A stretch of DNA of 8,384 nucleotides from JAGWRA01 sp035534615 (GCA_035534615.1 DATLRO010000019.1:1-8384), one strand, 5' to 3'; shown: positions 1 to 7,370, counted from the first letter of the stretch. Notes: generated by a model from the sequence alone, not told the origin. Program-made: numbers and translations.

Positions 1-60
1 CCGCCGCTGACGCGCACGCCTCCGGGACCTGCCGCGCCGGCCATCCATCCCTCGCAACTG

Positions 61-77
61 AACATTTTTGTCTCTCG
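61..77 (+). repeat. AACATTTTTGT direct repeat, copy 1 (copy 2 at 227-243)
   Basis: The 17-nt stretch at 61-77 matches 227-243 at 15 of 17 positions: both begin AACATTTTTGT and end CTCG, differing only at the twelfth and thirteenth bases. The second copy overlaps the right arm of the inverted repeat at 205-230. T-runs like this are rare in such GC-rich DNA, so a paired regulatory site is plausible. The function is unknown. Confidence 0.35.
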
Positions 78-204
78 CTTGAAGCTGTACGACATTGCTG
101 TCGTCAGAACAGCGGCTTGAGCCGCGAGCCTCCTTCCAAGCGCCATCCGGCGAGCCGGGCCACGCCTCCCAGAGCGAGCGCGGGCACTCAAATTTATACC
201 TTTG

Positions 205-230
205 TGTTGATGAAACATGAATCATCAACA
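205..230. promoter_or_regulatory. Perfect 9-bp inverted repeat, candidate operator or leader hairpin
   Basis: The arm TGTTGATGA (205-213) is perfectly complementary to TCATCAACA (222-230) across an 8-nt spacer. It lies in an AT-rich island about 150 nt before the amt start. The size and symmetry fit a dimeric regulator site, but a stem-loop in the transcript is equally possible. I cannot name a regulator. Confidence 0.45.
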
Positions 231-370
231 TTTTTGTTGCTCGATAACGAGCGCCGCCCGGCAGGCATGCCGTCTAGAACTGCTTTATTTACTGCAGGAT
301 CCACGGATGAGCAGGGCATGAGCAGGCAGGGCATGTCCTTTGCTGACGCGACATCGAGATTTGCTTCTTC

Positions 371-375
371 GGAGG
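371..375 (+). promoter_or_regulatory. Shine-Dalgarno site deciding the amt start
   Basis: GGAGG lies 6 nt before the GTG at 382. This favours 382 over the in-frame TTG at 340, which has no comparable site. Confidence 0.8.
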
Positions 376-381
376 AAGCCT

Positions 382-1809
382 GTGAAACGGACGTCCCTGA
401 TCCCCCTGGGCCTGCTGCTCCTGCTGGCCGCCCTCGCCCTGATCCCCGCCGGCACCGCGCCGACCTCAGGGCTGCCCGTCAATGGCGGCGACGTCGCCTG
501 GATGCTCACCGCCACCGCGCTGGTGATGCTGATGACGCCCGGTCTCGCCTTCTTCTACGGCGGCATGGTCAGCCTCAAGAACGTCGTCTCGACGATGCTC
601 CAGAGCTTCATTGCGCTGGGCGTCGTCAGTCTGCTCTGGGTCGTGGTCGGCTTCAGCCTCGCCTTCGGTCCGAGCATTCACGGCCTCATCGGCAACCCCT
701 TCACCTATTTCATGTTCCGTGGCGTCGGGGCACTGCCCGACCCGCGCCTGGCGCCCACCATCCCGCTCCTGCTCTTCGCGCTGTTCCAGTTGAAATTCGC
801 CATCATCACGCCGGCGCTGATCACCGGCGCGTTCGCCGAGCGGATCCGCTTTTCGGCCTACCTCCTGTTCATCTCGCTCTTCAGCCTCTTCATCTACGCG
901 CCGCTCGCGCACTGGACCTGGAATCCGGACGGGTTCCTGCACACGATGGGCGTGCTCGACTTCGCCGGCGGCACGGTCGTGCACATGTCGGCCGGCTTCG
1001 CCGCCCTGATCGGCGCGCTGATGCTCGGACGCCGCCGCAGTCACGCGAACGATGAAACGCACGAACCGGCCAACGTGCCGCTCATCATGCTCGGCACGGG
1101 CCTGCTGTGGTTCGGGTGGTTCGGCTTCAACGCCGGCTCGGCGCTGGCCGCCTCGACGACCGCCGTGCTCGCCTTCGGGACGACGAACACCGCGGCGGCG
1201 GCGGCCATGCTGAGCTGGCTGGCGGTGGACGTGCTGCGCGGCCGCAAGCCGTCGGCCATCGGCGCCTGCGTGGGCGCCGTGGTCGGCCTGGTGGCGATCA
1301 CGCCGGCCGCGGGATACGTCACGATCTCGTCGAGCATCCTCATCGGCCTGCTCGCCAGCGTCACCTGCAACTACGCCGTCCACTTCAAGTCGAAGTCGAC
1401 GCTGGACGACGCGCTCGACGTCTTCCCCTGTCACGGCGTCGGCGGCATGGTCGGCATGGTCGCCACCGGCATCTTCGCCACCCAGGGCGGCCTGATCACC
1501 GGCCACTGGACGCTGTTCCTGCACCACCTGCTGGCGCTCGTCATCGTCGCGGCCTTCACCTCCGCGGGATCGTACGTCCTCTACAAGGTCACCGACGCCA
1601 TCATCCCGCTGCGGGTCGAGCACGAAGACGAGGAACTGGGGCTCGATCTCGCGCAGCACGGCGAGTCGGCCGTGGCGCCGGCCGGCCCGAAGGTCGTCCG
1701 CGCGGCGTCGTGGCCGCGGGTCGTCCGGGAGGCGGCGCAGGCGGCGCTCGGGATGGAGCCGGGCGGCGAGCTGGAGGTCGAGGCGGAATATCAGCTGACG
1801 GCGAAGTAG
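382..1809 (+). CDS. amt: Ammonium transporter (Amt/MEP/Rh family)
   Basis: Inner-membrane ammonium channel of 475 residues. The GTG start follows GGAGG and opens directly into a hydrophobic signal-like segment (about residues 5-25), as in E. coli AmtB. Family landmarks: TPGLAFFYGGM (52-62); F139 in the block ending ITPALITGAFAERIRF, and F249 in WFGFNAGS, matching the phenylalanine gate; D193 in DFAGGTVVH; and the pore twin histidines H201 (VVHM) and H351 (CHGVGG). The tail keeps the conserved GLDLAQHGE (420-428), the region that contacts the PII protein GlnK in AmtB, then adds about 47 residues not typical of the family (AmtB is about 430 residues). No glnK/glnB lies beside it in the window, although amt and glnK are often paired. 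The downstream neighbour is convergent. Family assignment is secure; regulation by PII is inference. Confidence 0.96.
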   Translation: MKRTSLIPLGLLLLLAALALIPAGTAPTSGLPVNGGDVAWMLTATALVMLMTPGLAFFYGGMVSLKNVVSTMLQSFIALGVVSLLWVVVGFSLAFGPSIHGLIGNPFTYFMFRGVGALPDPRLAPTIPLLLFALFQLKFAIITPALITGAFAERIRFSAYLLFISLFSLFIYAPLAHWTWNPDGFLHTMGVLDFAGGTVVHMSAGFAALIGALMLGRRRSHANDETHEPANVPLIMLGTGLLWFGWFGFNAGSALAASTTAVLAFGTTNTAAAAAMLSWLAVDVLRGRKPSAIGACVGAVVGLVAITPAAGYVTISSSILIGLLASVTCNYAVHFKSKSTLDDALDVFPCHGVGGMVGMVATGIFATQGGLITGHWTLFLHHLLALVIVAAFTSAGSYVLYKVTDAIIPLRVEHEDEELGLDLAQHGESAVAPAGPKVVRAASWPRVVREAAQAALGMEPGGELEVEAEYQLTAK

Positions 1810-1846
1810 GCGCCCGGGCGGGCGCCGCGGGCGGCGATCAGCCGCC
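1809..1846. terminator. Paired GC-rich hairpins between convergent genes, candidate bidirectional terminator
   Basis: Two stem-loops fill the space between the ends of amt and the ATPase gene. The first pairs GGCGCCC (1809-1815) with GGGCGCC (1820-1826). The second pairs GGCGGC (1830-1835) with GCCGCC (1841-1846) around GATCA and overlaps the ATPase stop codon. There is no T-run on either side, so intrinsic termination is only a suggestion; the convergent position supports it. Confidence 0.4.
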
Positions 1847-3589
1847 GAGGGTCTGCACGACGCGCGCGTCCTGATAGGCGCCGCCGGCCTGCAGACGCGC
1901 GAGATCCCGATCGGCCGCCTGCTGGCCGGCATACCGGCCGATCAGCACTTCCTCCCATCGGCCGCGCGCGCCGAGATCCACCGGCACCTCATACGCGCGG
2001 AACTGCAGGCCGGTCAGGGCGTCGACCGCCTGCGCGGCGCGCGCCTCCTCGCGAAACGTCGCGACCTGAATGGCGTAGGCGCCGGCCTCCCCGGCCGGCG
2101 GTGGTTCCGAATCGGCCGGCACCGGCAGCGGACCGGCGCCCACCGGCTGCGGCAACGGCGGCGCCGCCGCGGGCGCCGGCACATTCACCCAGTCGGTCAT
2201 CCACCGTCGCAGCGGCACCGGCATCCACCAGAGCAGCCACGCGGCCAGGGCCGCCAGCAGCACGAGCGTCGCCAGGGCGCCGAGCAGGCGGCGGCGCCCG
2301 CGACGCCGCCCGGCGCGTGCCGGCGCCGCGAACCCGAGCTCGCCGCCCGCGTCCGCCACCAGTGCCGCCCCGATGGTCGTCTCGCCCGCCCGCGCGCCGG
2401 CCAGCAGCGCCCGATCGCACACCAGGTTCATCACGCGGGGGACGCCCCCCGAGGCCAGGAACACCGCCTCGATCGCCTCCTCGGTGAAGGTGACGGCGCC
2501 GCCCGCGACCGCCAGCCGGTGCGTGATGTACGCCGACAGCTCGCCGCGCTCGAGCGGCTCGAGCGCGCACCGGACGGTCACCCGCTGATCCAGCGCCCGG
2601 AGCTCGGGGGCCTGCAACCGCTCCAGCAGGTTCGACTGGCCGACCAGCACGACCTGCAGCAGCGGGCCGGAGCCGTCCAGATCCCCCAGAATCCGCAGCT
2701 CTTCGAGCAGCTGCACGGACAGGTTCTGCGCCTCGTCCACGATGACGACCGCATACGCCTGCAGCGCCACGAGCGACCGGAGGAACTCGTGCAGCGCGAG
2801 CGTCAGATCGTGCCGGCTGGTATGCGCGAGCCCGCCCGACGTCACGTCCTGCGACGACACGACGCCGAAATCGACCAGCAGCCGCTTGAGCAGCCCCTCG
2901 ACCGACACGAACGGATCGGTGACCAGCGCCGTGAACGTCTTCCGGTCCAGCTGACTCACGACCTTCCGGCACAACATCGTCTTGCCGGTGCCGATGTCGC
3001 CCGTCAGGACGGCGATCCCTTCGCGCCGGCGGATGGCGGCGAACAGCGCCTCGAACGCCTCGCGGTGCGACTGGCTGCTGTAGAAGAACCGCGGGTCCGA
3101 CGCGAGGCTGAACGGCTTCTCCTTCAGACCGAAGTACGTCTCGTAGGTCAGCGTGGCGTCCGGCACCCGATCCTGGTCGCCTGCCTCCGTCCCGCCCGCC
3201 GGGACGGCCGGCGGGAGGTCGACCACCCTGAGGCCGGCGTCAGGCGGGGCGGACGCCGGCACCGGCTCGCGCGGGACGGACGAGGACCGCGGCGGCGGGC
3301 CGGCTGGCGTCTGCGGAGCGGCAGCACGCCGGACGAGCGCCGTCGTCCGCGGCGTCACGTCGACAGTGGGCGGGGACGGGGAGGGCGGCTCGAGCGGCCA
3401 GTCCCCTTCCACCGGCGGCGCGCCCGCCTCACGGCGTGCGCGCGCCTGTTCCGTCCCCTGCCACCCGTCCGCCGCTGGCCGGACCTTCCCGCCCGCCTCG
3501 ATGTCCAGCCGGCGGTCGACCTCCTCGAGCCGGTCGAGAAACGGCTGGTCGTCGAGCAGGGAGCGCTTGGGATCCTCTGGATTCTCCAC
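1838..3589 (-). CDS. ExeA/GspA-like AAA+ ATPase with transmembrane segment and C-terminal SPOR domain
   Basis: The 583-residue protein has four parts. Residues 1-145 are a charged, then Pro/Ala-rich, probably disordered stretch. Residues 150-415 are an ExeA-type AAA+ domain opening with YFGLKEKPFSLASDPRFFY; Walker A is GDIGTGKT (197-204), Walker B VVIVDEAQN (281-289), a sensor-like VGQSN is at 316-320, and GGVPRVMNLVCDRALLAG is at 381-398. A basic run at 427-434 leads into one membrane segment (435-455), then a Pro/Ala linker and a SPOR domain (about 503-580, starting YAIQVATFREEARA). Known: ExeA-type ATPases energise assembly of envelope machines, and SPOR domains bind denuded septal peptidoglycan. 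Inferred: cytoplasmic ATPase, periplasmic SPOR, acting at division or secretion sites; AAA-SPOR architecture also occurs in DamX-like proteins. The GTG start has only a weak ribosome site (GAG), but no better start lies before the ATPase domain. Its promoter should lie in the divergent region shared with grpE. Confidence 0.9.
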   Translation of the reverse strand: MENPEDPKRSLLDDQPFLDRLEEVDRRLDIEAGGKVRPAADGWQGTEQARARREAGAPPVEGDWPLEPPSPSPPTVDVTPRTTALVRRAAAPQTPAGPPPRSSSVPREPVPASAPPDAGLRVVDLPPAVPAGGTEAGDQDRVPDATLTYETYFGLKEKPFSLASDPRFFYSSQSHREAFEALFAAIRRREGIAVLTGDIGTGKTMLCRKVVSQLDRKTFTALVTDPFVSVEGLLKRLLVDFGVVSSQDVTSGGLAHTSRHDLTLALHEFLRSLVALQAYAVVIVDEAQNLSVQLLEELRILGDLDGSGPLLQVVLVGQSNLLERLQAPELRALDQRVTVRCALEPLERGELSAYITHRLAVAGGAVTFTEEAIEAVFLASGGVPRVMNLVCDRALLAGARAGETTIGAALVADAGGELGFAAPARAGRRRGRRRLLGALATLVLLAALAAWLLWWMPVPLRRWMTDWVNVPAPAAAPPLPQPVGAGPLPVPADSEPPPAGEAGAYAIQVATFREEARAAQAVDALTGLQFRAYEVPVDLGARGRWEEVLIGRYAGQQAADRDLARLQAGGAYQDARVVQTLGG

Positions 3590-3683
3590 AGATCTCGTGT
3601 CCGCGCACGTGAACGCCGGCAGCCCCGGAGCGACGCAGCGGCCGGCCGAACGGCCCGGCCGCCCGGGTCGAACCGGGAGCCAT

Positions 3684-3700
3684 TAGAATAGTAATGATAG
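3684..3700. promoter_or_regulatory. AT-rich island in the divergent intergenic region, candidate promoter zone
   Basis: The 180 bp between the divergent starts of the ATPase gene and grpE are GC-rich except for this short island. It contains TAGAAT (3684-3689) on the plus strand and TATTCT on the minus strand, both passable -10 boxes. Neither has a good -35 at normal spacing. No CIRCE element (the HrcA operator common before heat-shock genes) and no clear sigma-32 promoter is visible. Confidence 0.25.
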
Positions 3701-3758
3701 CGCCGGTCCCGCTCCACGCACGCGCCAACATCGGTGGATCGGGAATCGGGTCGCCTGC

Positions 3759-3763
3759 GGAGG
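3759..3763 (+). promoter_or_regulatory. Shine-Dalgarno site deciding the grpE start
   Basis: GGAGG lies 6 nt before the GTG at 3770. The in-frame GTG at 3734 has no such site, so 3770 is preferred. Confidence 0.75.
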
Positions 3764-3769
3764 AACGGC

Positions 3770-4408
3770 GTGGATGATCGACACCGCGAGGAACAGCGCT
3801 TCGGCCCCCCGACCCAATCCCAAGCCGGTCCGGTCGACGTCAAAGTGGTCGACCGCCGCTGGTCGGCGCGCGGCGACGCCGGCGGCGGAGCCGCCGGCCC
3901 GCCGAACAAGCCGACCTACGTGGAGGAGCTGGAGCGCCGGCTGGCAGAGAAGACCGAGCAGTTGCAGGCCATCCAGGCCCAGCACCGGCAGGCCGTCCAG
4001 GAGTTCGACGAAATCCGGGCGCGGATGCGGCGGGACGTCGCGCGCGACGTCGCCCTCGGCCGGCGCCAGATGCTGGTCGAGCTGCTCGACGTGATGGACA
4101 ATCTCGATCGGGCCCTGACGGCCGCCCGCGACACGGGCGGATCCGATCCCCTGCGGCAGGGGGTCGAAATGGTCCGCAACCAGTTTCTCGCCCGCCTCGA
4201 GGAGTTCGGGGTCCGCCGCCTGCAGACGATGGGCGAGCCGTTCGACCCGGCCCGGCACGAGGCCGTCTCCACGATCGCCACCGACCGGCCGGATCAGGAC
4301 GGCCGGGTGGCCGGGGTCATCAGGGAAGGCTACACTTTCGGGGACGAGCTGCTGCGGCCGGCCGCGGTCGTGGTGGCCCGGCTCGCCTCTGAGCCGATGC
4401 CGTCCTGA
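3770..4408 (+). CDS. grpE: Nucleotide exchange factor GrpE
   Basis: Cytoplasmic cochaperone that releases ADP from DnaK. It has 212 residues, a normal GrpE length. A poorly conserved N-terminus (1-48) precedes a long charged helix suited to the dimeric coiled coil (about 49-100, from YVEELERRLAEKTEQ). The family core follows: ELLDVMDNLDRAL (104-116), GVEMVRNQFLARLEEFGV (131-148), GEPFDPARHEAV (155-166), and the beta-wing end VIREGYTFGDELLRPAAVVV (183-202). The signature is clear although the helix block is less typical than in E. coli. No dnaK, dnaJ or hrcA is in the window. Instead it heads a probable unit with an oxidoreductase gene 29 nt downstream and ligD beyond. It may be a second, accessory GrpE or the sole copy placed apart from dnaK; this cannot be told from here. 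Using GTG 3734 would add 12 residues. Confidence 0.92.
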   Translation: MDDRHREEQRFGPPTQSQAGPVDVKVVDRRWSARGDAGGGAAGPPNKPTYVEELERRLAEKTEQLQAIQAQHRQAVQEFDEIRARMRRDVARDVALGRRQMLVELLDVMDNLDRALTAARDTGGSDPLRQGVEMVRNQFLARLEEFGVRRLQTMGEPFDPARHEAVSTIATDRPDQDGRVAGVIREGYTFGDELLRPAAVVVARLASEPMPS

Positions 4409-4437
4409 CGGCACCTGCCGGACCAGCAGGGACACCG

Positions 4438-5166
4438 ATGGCTCCAGACCAGCCGGATGCGCCCGACGGCCTCGTCCAGCGCCGGCAGCGGTACCTCGCG
4501 CGTCAGATCGCGCTCGACAATGGCGTCGACGTCGAGTTCCGCGGGATGGCCCCGCAGGGGACCGGGCCGGCGAACCGTCACGGCCTGCCGAGGCTGCCGA
4601 CCGGCCAGCACGAGGTGCGTCACTGGCCGGTGCTCGACCTGGGGGAACAGCCCGACGTGCCGACCGAGGCGTGGCGGCTCGAAGTGACCGGCCTGGTGGC
4701 GAACCCGTTCACCCTCGACTGGGCGCAGTTCCAGACGCTGCCCCAGGTGGACGAGACGACCGATTTTCATTGCGTGACCAGCTGGAGCCGCTTCGACAAC
4801 CACTGGCGCGGCGTGCGCTTCCGGACGCTCGCCGAGCTGGCGGTGCCCGAGCCGGAGGCCCGCTTCGTCCTGTGCACCGGCTACGACTTCGCGCCCGGTA
4901 CCTTCATTCCGTACACGACGAACCTGCCGCTGGCCCGCGCCGTGGAAGACGAGGTGCTGCTCGTCCACACGTGGGAGGGGCGCCCCCTGCCGCGCGAGCA
5001 TGGCGGGCCGTGCCGGATGATCACGCCGAAGCTGTACGCCTGGAAGGGCACGAAGTGGATCCGGACGATCGAGTTTCTGGCCGACGACCGGAAGGGATTC
5101 TGGGAAGTGCGCGGGTATTCGAACTCCGCCGAGCCGTGGTTCAACGACCGCTACAGCGCCGGCTGA
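4438..5166 (+). CDS. Sulfite-oxidase-like molybdopterin-dependent oxidoreductase (YuiH-type)
   Basis: A 242-residue protein of the oxidoreductase molybdopterin-binding family. The Mo-coordinating cysteine is C112 in DFHCVTSWSRFDNHWRGVRF (109-128); the cofactor-binding end HGGPCRMITPKLYAWKGTKW (188-207) is intact, followed by the family tail GFWEVRGYSNSAEPW (220-234). There is no signal peptide or twin-arginine motif, unlike periplasmic MsrP, so it should act in the cytoplasm. The C-terminal dimerisation domain and the heme domain of true sulfite oxidases are absent, matching the short stand-alone subfamily whose substrate is not settled. It starts at ATG with a weak GCAGGGA-like site, 29 nt after grpE and 26 nt before ligD, so co-transcription is likely. 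No molybdopterin biosynthesis gene is nearby. The family is firm; the reaction is unknown. Confidence 0.9.
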   Translation: MAPDQPDAPDGLVQRRQRYLARQIALDNGVDVEFRGMAPQGTGPANRHGLPRLPTGQHEVRHWPVLDLGEQPDVPTEAWRLEVTGLVANPFTLDWAQFQTLPQVDETTDFHCVTSWSRFDNHWRGVRFRTLAELAVPEPEARFVLCTGYDFAPGTFIPYTTNLPLARAVEDEVLLVHTWEGRPLPREHGGPCRMITPKLYAWKGTKWIRTIEFLADDRKGFWEVRGYSNSAEPWFNDRYSAG

Positions 5167-5192
5167 TCGCCCGCACCCGTCGTCCGTCGCAC

Positions 5193-7298
5193 ATGTCCCC
5201 CGCCCCTCTTGCTCCCTGGCGCGATGAACCCGGCCGCGTGCGGCCGATGCTCGCCACGCTCGCCGACGCGCCGCTGGAGGACGAACGGTTCGTCTACGAG
5301 CCGAAGTACGACGGCATCCGCGCGCTCGTGGAGATCGCGGCCGCCCCGAGCGGCGCGAGCGTGCGCGTCCGGTCCCGCCAGGGCAACGACAAGACCGCAC
5401 AGTTCCCGGAGATCGAACAGGCGCTGAAGGGCTGGGCCGCGAAGATCCGGGCGCCCCTGCTGCTCGACGGGGAAATCGTGGCGCTCGACGAACAGGGCGA
5501 GCCGGCCGGCTTTCACCGGTTACAGGCGCGGATTCACCGGCGGGCCGGCGCTGCCGCGCGGTCTGCCAGCCAGCCGGCGGCGCTCATCGTCTTCGATCTG
5601 CTGCGCGACGGCGGTCGCGACCTGCGTCCGCTGCCGCTCGTCGCCCGCCGCGCCCGGCTCGAGCGGCTGCTGGCCGCCACCGGGTCGAGCCTTGTGCGGC
5701 TGAGCGAACAGGTCGCCGGCAGCGGCGCCGTCCTGTACCGGCGGGCGGAGGCCCGCGGATGGGAGGGCGTCATCGCCAAGCGGGCGCAGGCCCCGTACCG
5801 CAGCGGGGCACGGAGCGCCGACTGGCTCAAGATCAAGATCGTGCACCGCCAGGAATTCGTCGTCGGAGGCTGGACCGACCCGCGCGGGTCGCGGTCCCGG
5901 TTCGGCGCGCTGCTGCTCGGCGTGTACGACCGGTCGGCGCGCGGTCGGACGGCCGGCGCGAACGACGCCGCGCTCATTTATGTCGGCCATGTCGGCAGCG
6001 GGTTCACCGAGGCCGACCTCGAACACGTGGCCGCGCGGCTGGCGCCGCTGGCCGCACCGCGCTGTCCGTTCCGAGCGCGTCCCGTCTCGAACGAGCGGCC
6101 TCACTGGGTGAGCCCCGAGCTCGTCGCCGAGGTCAGGTTCAATGAATGGACGCCCGACGGCCATCTGCGCGCGCCGGTGTTTCTGGGGTTGCGTGACGAT
6201 GTGCGGGCGGCGACAGTCGTACGGGAGCCGGCACCGCGGCCGCCCGTCCGACCGGCCCGCCCGCGGACGAGGACATCGGACCGCCGGTCCGTCGTGGTGG
6301 TCGCCCCGGCGCCGCACGGGCCGCGCCGCGGCGCCGACGTCGCGGCGGTGGAACAGGCGCTGATCGCGCAGATCGACGCGCTGGAGTCGGCGAGGCGCGA
6401 CGGTGCGATCGTGCTGCCCGACGGCGTACCGCTGCGCGTCGGTCATCTGCACAAGGTGTTCTGGCCGGAGGGCCGGCTGACGAAGGGCGACCTGCTGCGT
6501 CACTACGTGCGGGTGGCCCGCGTGATCCTGCCGGCCGTCGCCGATCGGCCGCTGGTGATGAAGCGGTTCCCCAACGGCGTGACCGGCAAGGCGTTCTACC
6601 AGCAGCGGGCGCCGGAGGATCCGCCGGCCGCCGTGCGCGTCGAAGCGCTGGCCAACGATGATGTGCCGGCGCGGCTGGTCGGGGGGACGCTGGCGACATT
6701 GCTCTACATGGCGCAGCTCGGCGCCGTGTCGCAGGATCCGTGGCTGTCGCGCGTCGGATCGCCGGACAATCCCGATCACGTCGTGCTCGATCTCGATCCC
6801 ATGCCGGGCGTGCCGTTCGGGCGGGTGCTGGAGGTGGCGCGCCGGGTGCGCGACGAGCTGGACGCGCTGGGAGCGGTCGGCTTTCCCAAGACCTCCGGCG
6901 CCGACGGCCTGCACGTGTACGTCCCGCTGCCGGCCGGCATGCCGTACGCGGCCGGCCTGCTGTTCTGCCAGATCGTGGCGACCGTCGTCGCGCGCCGGCA
7001 TCCGCGGTGGGCGACCGTGGAGCGGGCCGTCGGGGCGCGCGGCGCGAAGGTGTACGTGGACTACCTGCAGAACATCCGCGGCAAGACGCTGGCGACTGCG
7101 TACAGCGCGCGGGCGAGCGACTATGCCGGCGTGTCGACGCCGCTCACCTGGCCGGAGGTGGACGAGGGGATCGATCCGCGCGACTTCACGCTGCGGACGT
7201 TTCCCGATCGGCTGAAGGCGACCGGCGATCTCTGGCGGGGGCTGCGCGAGTCGAAGGGGGTGGATCTGCGGCGGGTGGCGCGGTACGCGGGCGAGTAA
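5193..7298 (+). CDS. ligD: ATP-dependent DNA ligase D, ligase-polymerase form (NHEJ)
   Basis: LigD repairs double-strand breaks with Ku by end processing and sealing. The 701-residue product carries the ligase first: K38 of KYDG (38-41) is the adenylation lysine, EGVIAKR (191-197) and WLKIK (211-215) are later nucleotidyltransferase motifs, and an OB fold follows (about 220-335). A Pro/Arg-rich linker (343-380) joins the polymerase/primase domain (about 415-695), with HKVFWPEGRLTKGDLL (420-435), metal ligands in DLDP (533-536), KTSGADGLHVYVPL (566-579) and the third acidic residue D623 in VYVDYLQNIRGKT. The order Lig-Pol matches Bacillus LigD; the phosphoesterase domain of Pseudomonas and Mycobacterium LigD is missing. 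The frame is open upstream into the oxidoreductase gene, but that part is only its shadow. The ATG at 5193 is chosen by homology although no good ribosome site is seen, so translational coupling is possible. No Ku gene is in the window. Confidence 0.96.
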   Translation: MSPAPLAPWRDEPGRVRPMLATLADAPLEDERFVYEPKYDGIRALVEIAAAPSGASVRVRSRQGNDKTAQFPEIEQALKGWAAKIRAPLLLDGEIVALDEQGEPAGFHRLQARIHRRAGAAARSASQPAALIVFDLLRDGGRDLRPLPLVARRARLERLLAATGSSLVRLSEQVAGSGAVLYRRAEARGWEGVIAKRAQAPYRSGARSADWLKIKIVHRQEFVVGGWTDPRGSRSRFGALLLGVYDRSARGRTAGANDAALIYVGHVGSGFTEADLEHVAARLAPLAAPRCPFRARPVSNERPHWVSPELVAEVRFNEWTPDGHLRAPVFLGLRDDVRAATVVREPAPRPPVRPARPRTRTSDRRSVVVVAPAPHGPRRGADVAAVEQALIAQIDALESARRDGAIVLPDGVPLRVGHLHKVFWPEGRLTKGDLLRHYVRVARVILPAVADRPLVMKRFPNGVTGKAFYQQRAPEDPPAAVRVEALANDDVPARLVGGTLATLLYMAQLGAVSQDPWLSRVGSPDNPDHVVLDLDPMPGVPFGRVLEVARRVRDELDALGAVGFPKTSGADGLHVYVPLPAGMPYAAGLLFCQIVATVVARRHPRWATVERAVGARGAKVYVDYLQNIRGKTLATAYSARASDYAGVSTPLTWPEVDEGIDPRDFTLRTFPDRLKATGDLWRGLRESKGVDLRRVARYAGE

Positions 7299-7303
7299 GG
7301 GCG

Positions 7304-7315
7304 GGCGGCGCCGCC
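7304..7315. terminator. GC palindrome after ligD, weak terminator candidate
   Basis: GGCGGCGCCGCC is fully self-complementary and begins 6 nt after the ligD stop. It has no loop of its own and no T-run, so a role in ending the grpE-ligD transcript is only a possibility. Confidence 0.2.
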
Positions 7316-7351
7316 GGCCGGGTGGCGAGTCTGGCCGGTGGTGCGGCCCTG

Positions 7352-7360
7352 TGGTATGCT
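7352..7360 (+). promoter_or_regulatory. Extended -10 promoter for tRNA-Arg(TCG)
   Basis: TGGTATGCT is an extended -10 (TGN followed by TATGCT, 7355-7360). It ends 10 nt before the tRNA at 7371, which fits a start site just before the mature 5' end. The -35 region (about 7331-7337) is poor, which an extended -10 can tolerate. The downstream tRNAs may share this transcript. Confidence 0.55.
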
Positions 7361-7370
7361 TTCTGTTCGT

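Larger units (their letters stand above)
1..381. other. Gene-free leader region upstream of amt
   Basis: I see no convincing gene in this stretch. Open frames run through it, but they have no recognisable protein, and the only good ribosome site is the one for amt at its end. It holds an AT-rich island at about 188-245 that stands out from the GC-rich surroundings, with a perfect inverted repeat and one of two AACATTTTTGT copies. A 10-bp direct repeat GCAGGGCATG lies at 311-320 and 326-335. I looked for a sigma-54 promoter, as is common for nitrogen-controlled amt genes, and found no good match. Any upstream gene must end before or very near position 1. Confidence 0.6.

Noticed and set aside
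182..198. Possible sigma-54 promoter before amt (GGGCAC then TTTATA)
   Set aside because: The -24 half is acceptable, but the required GC of the -12 element is absent.
117..1055. 312-residue plus-strand frame starting in the leader
   Set aside because: It overlaps most of amt in another frame, is Arg/Pro-rich and has no ribosome site or known domain.
466..1932. 488-residue minus-strand open frame opposite amt
   Set aside because: Arg/Asp/Gly-rich low-complexity translation with no recognisable domain. The plus strand encodes a clear Amt protein over the same bases.
4671..5192. 174-residue N-terminal extension of LigD in the same frame
   Set aside because: It overlaps the oxidoreductase gene in another frame and has Arg/Pro-rich composition. 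The ligase domain normally begins near the VRPMLATL region, close to the ATG at 5193.
4330..5400. 356-residue minus-strand frame opposite the oxidoreductase gene
   Set aside because: Low-complexity shadow. The plus strand has intact family motifs in two real genes here.
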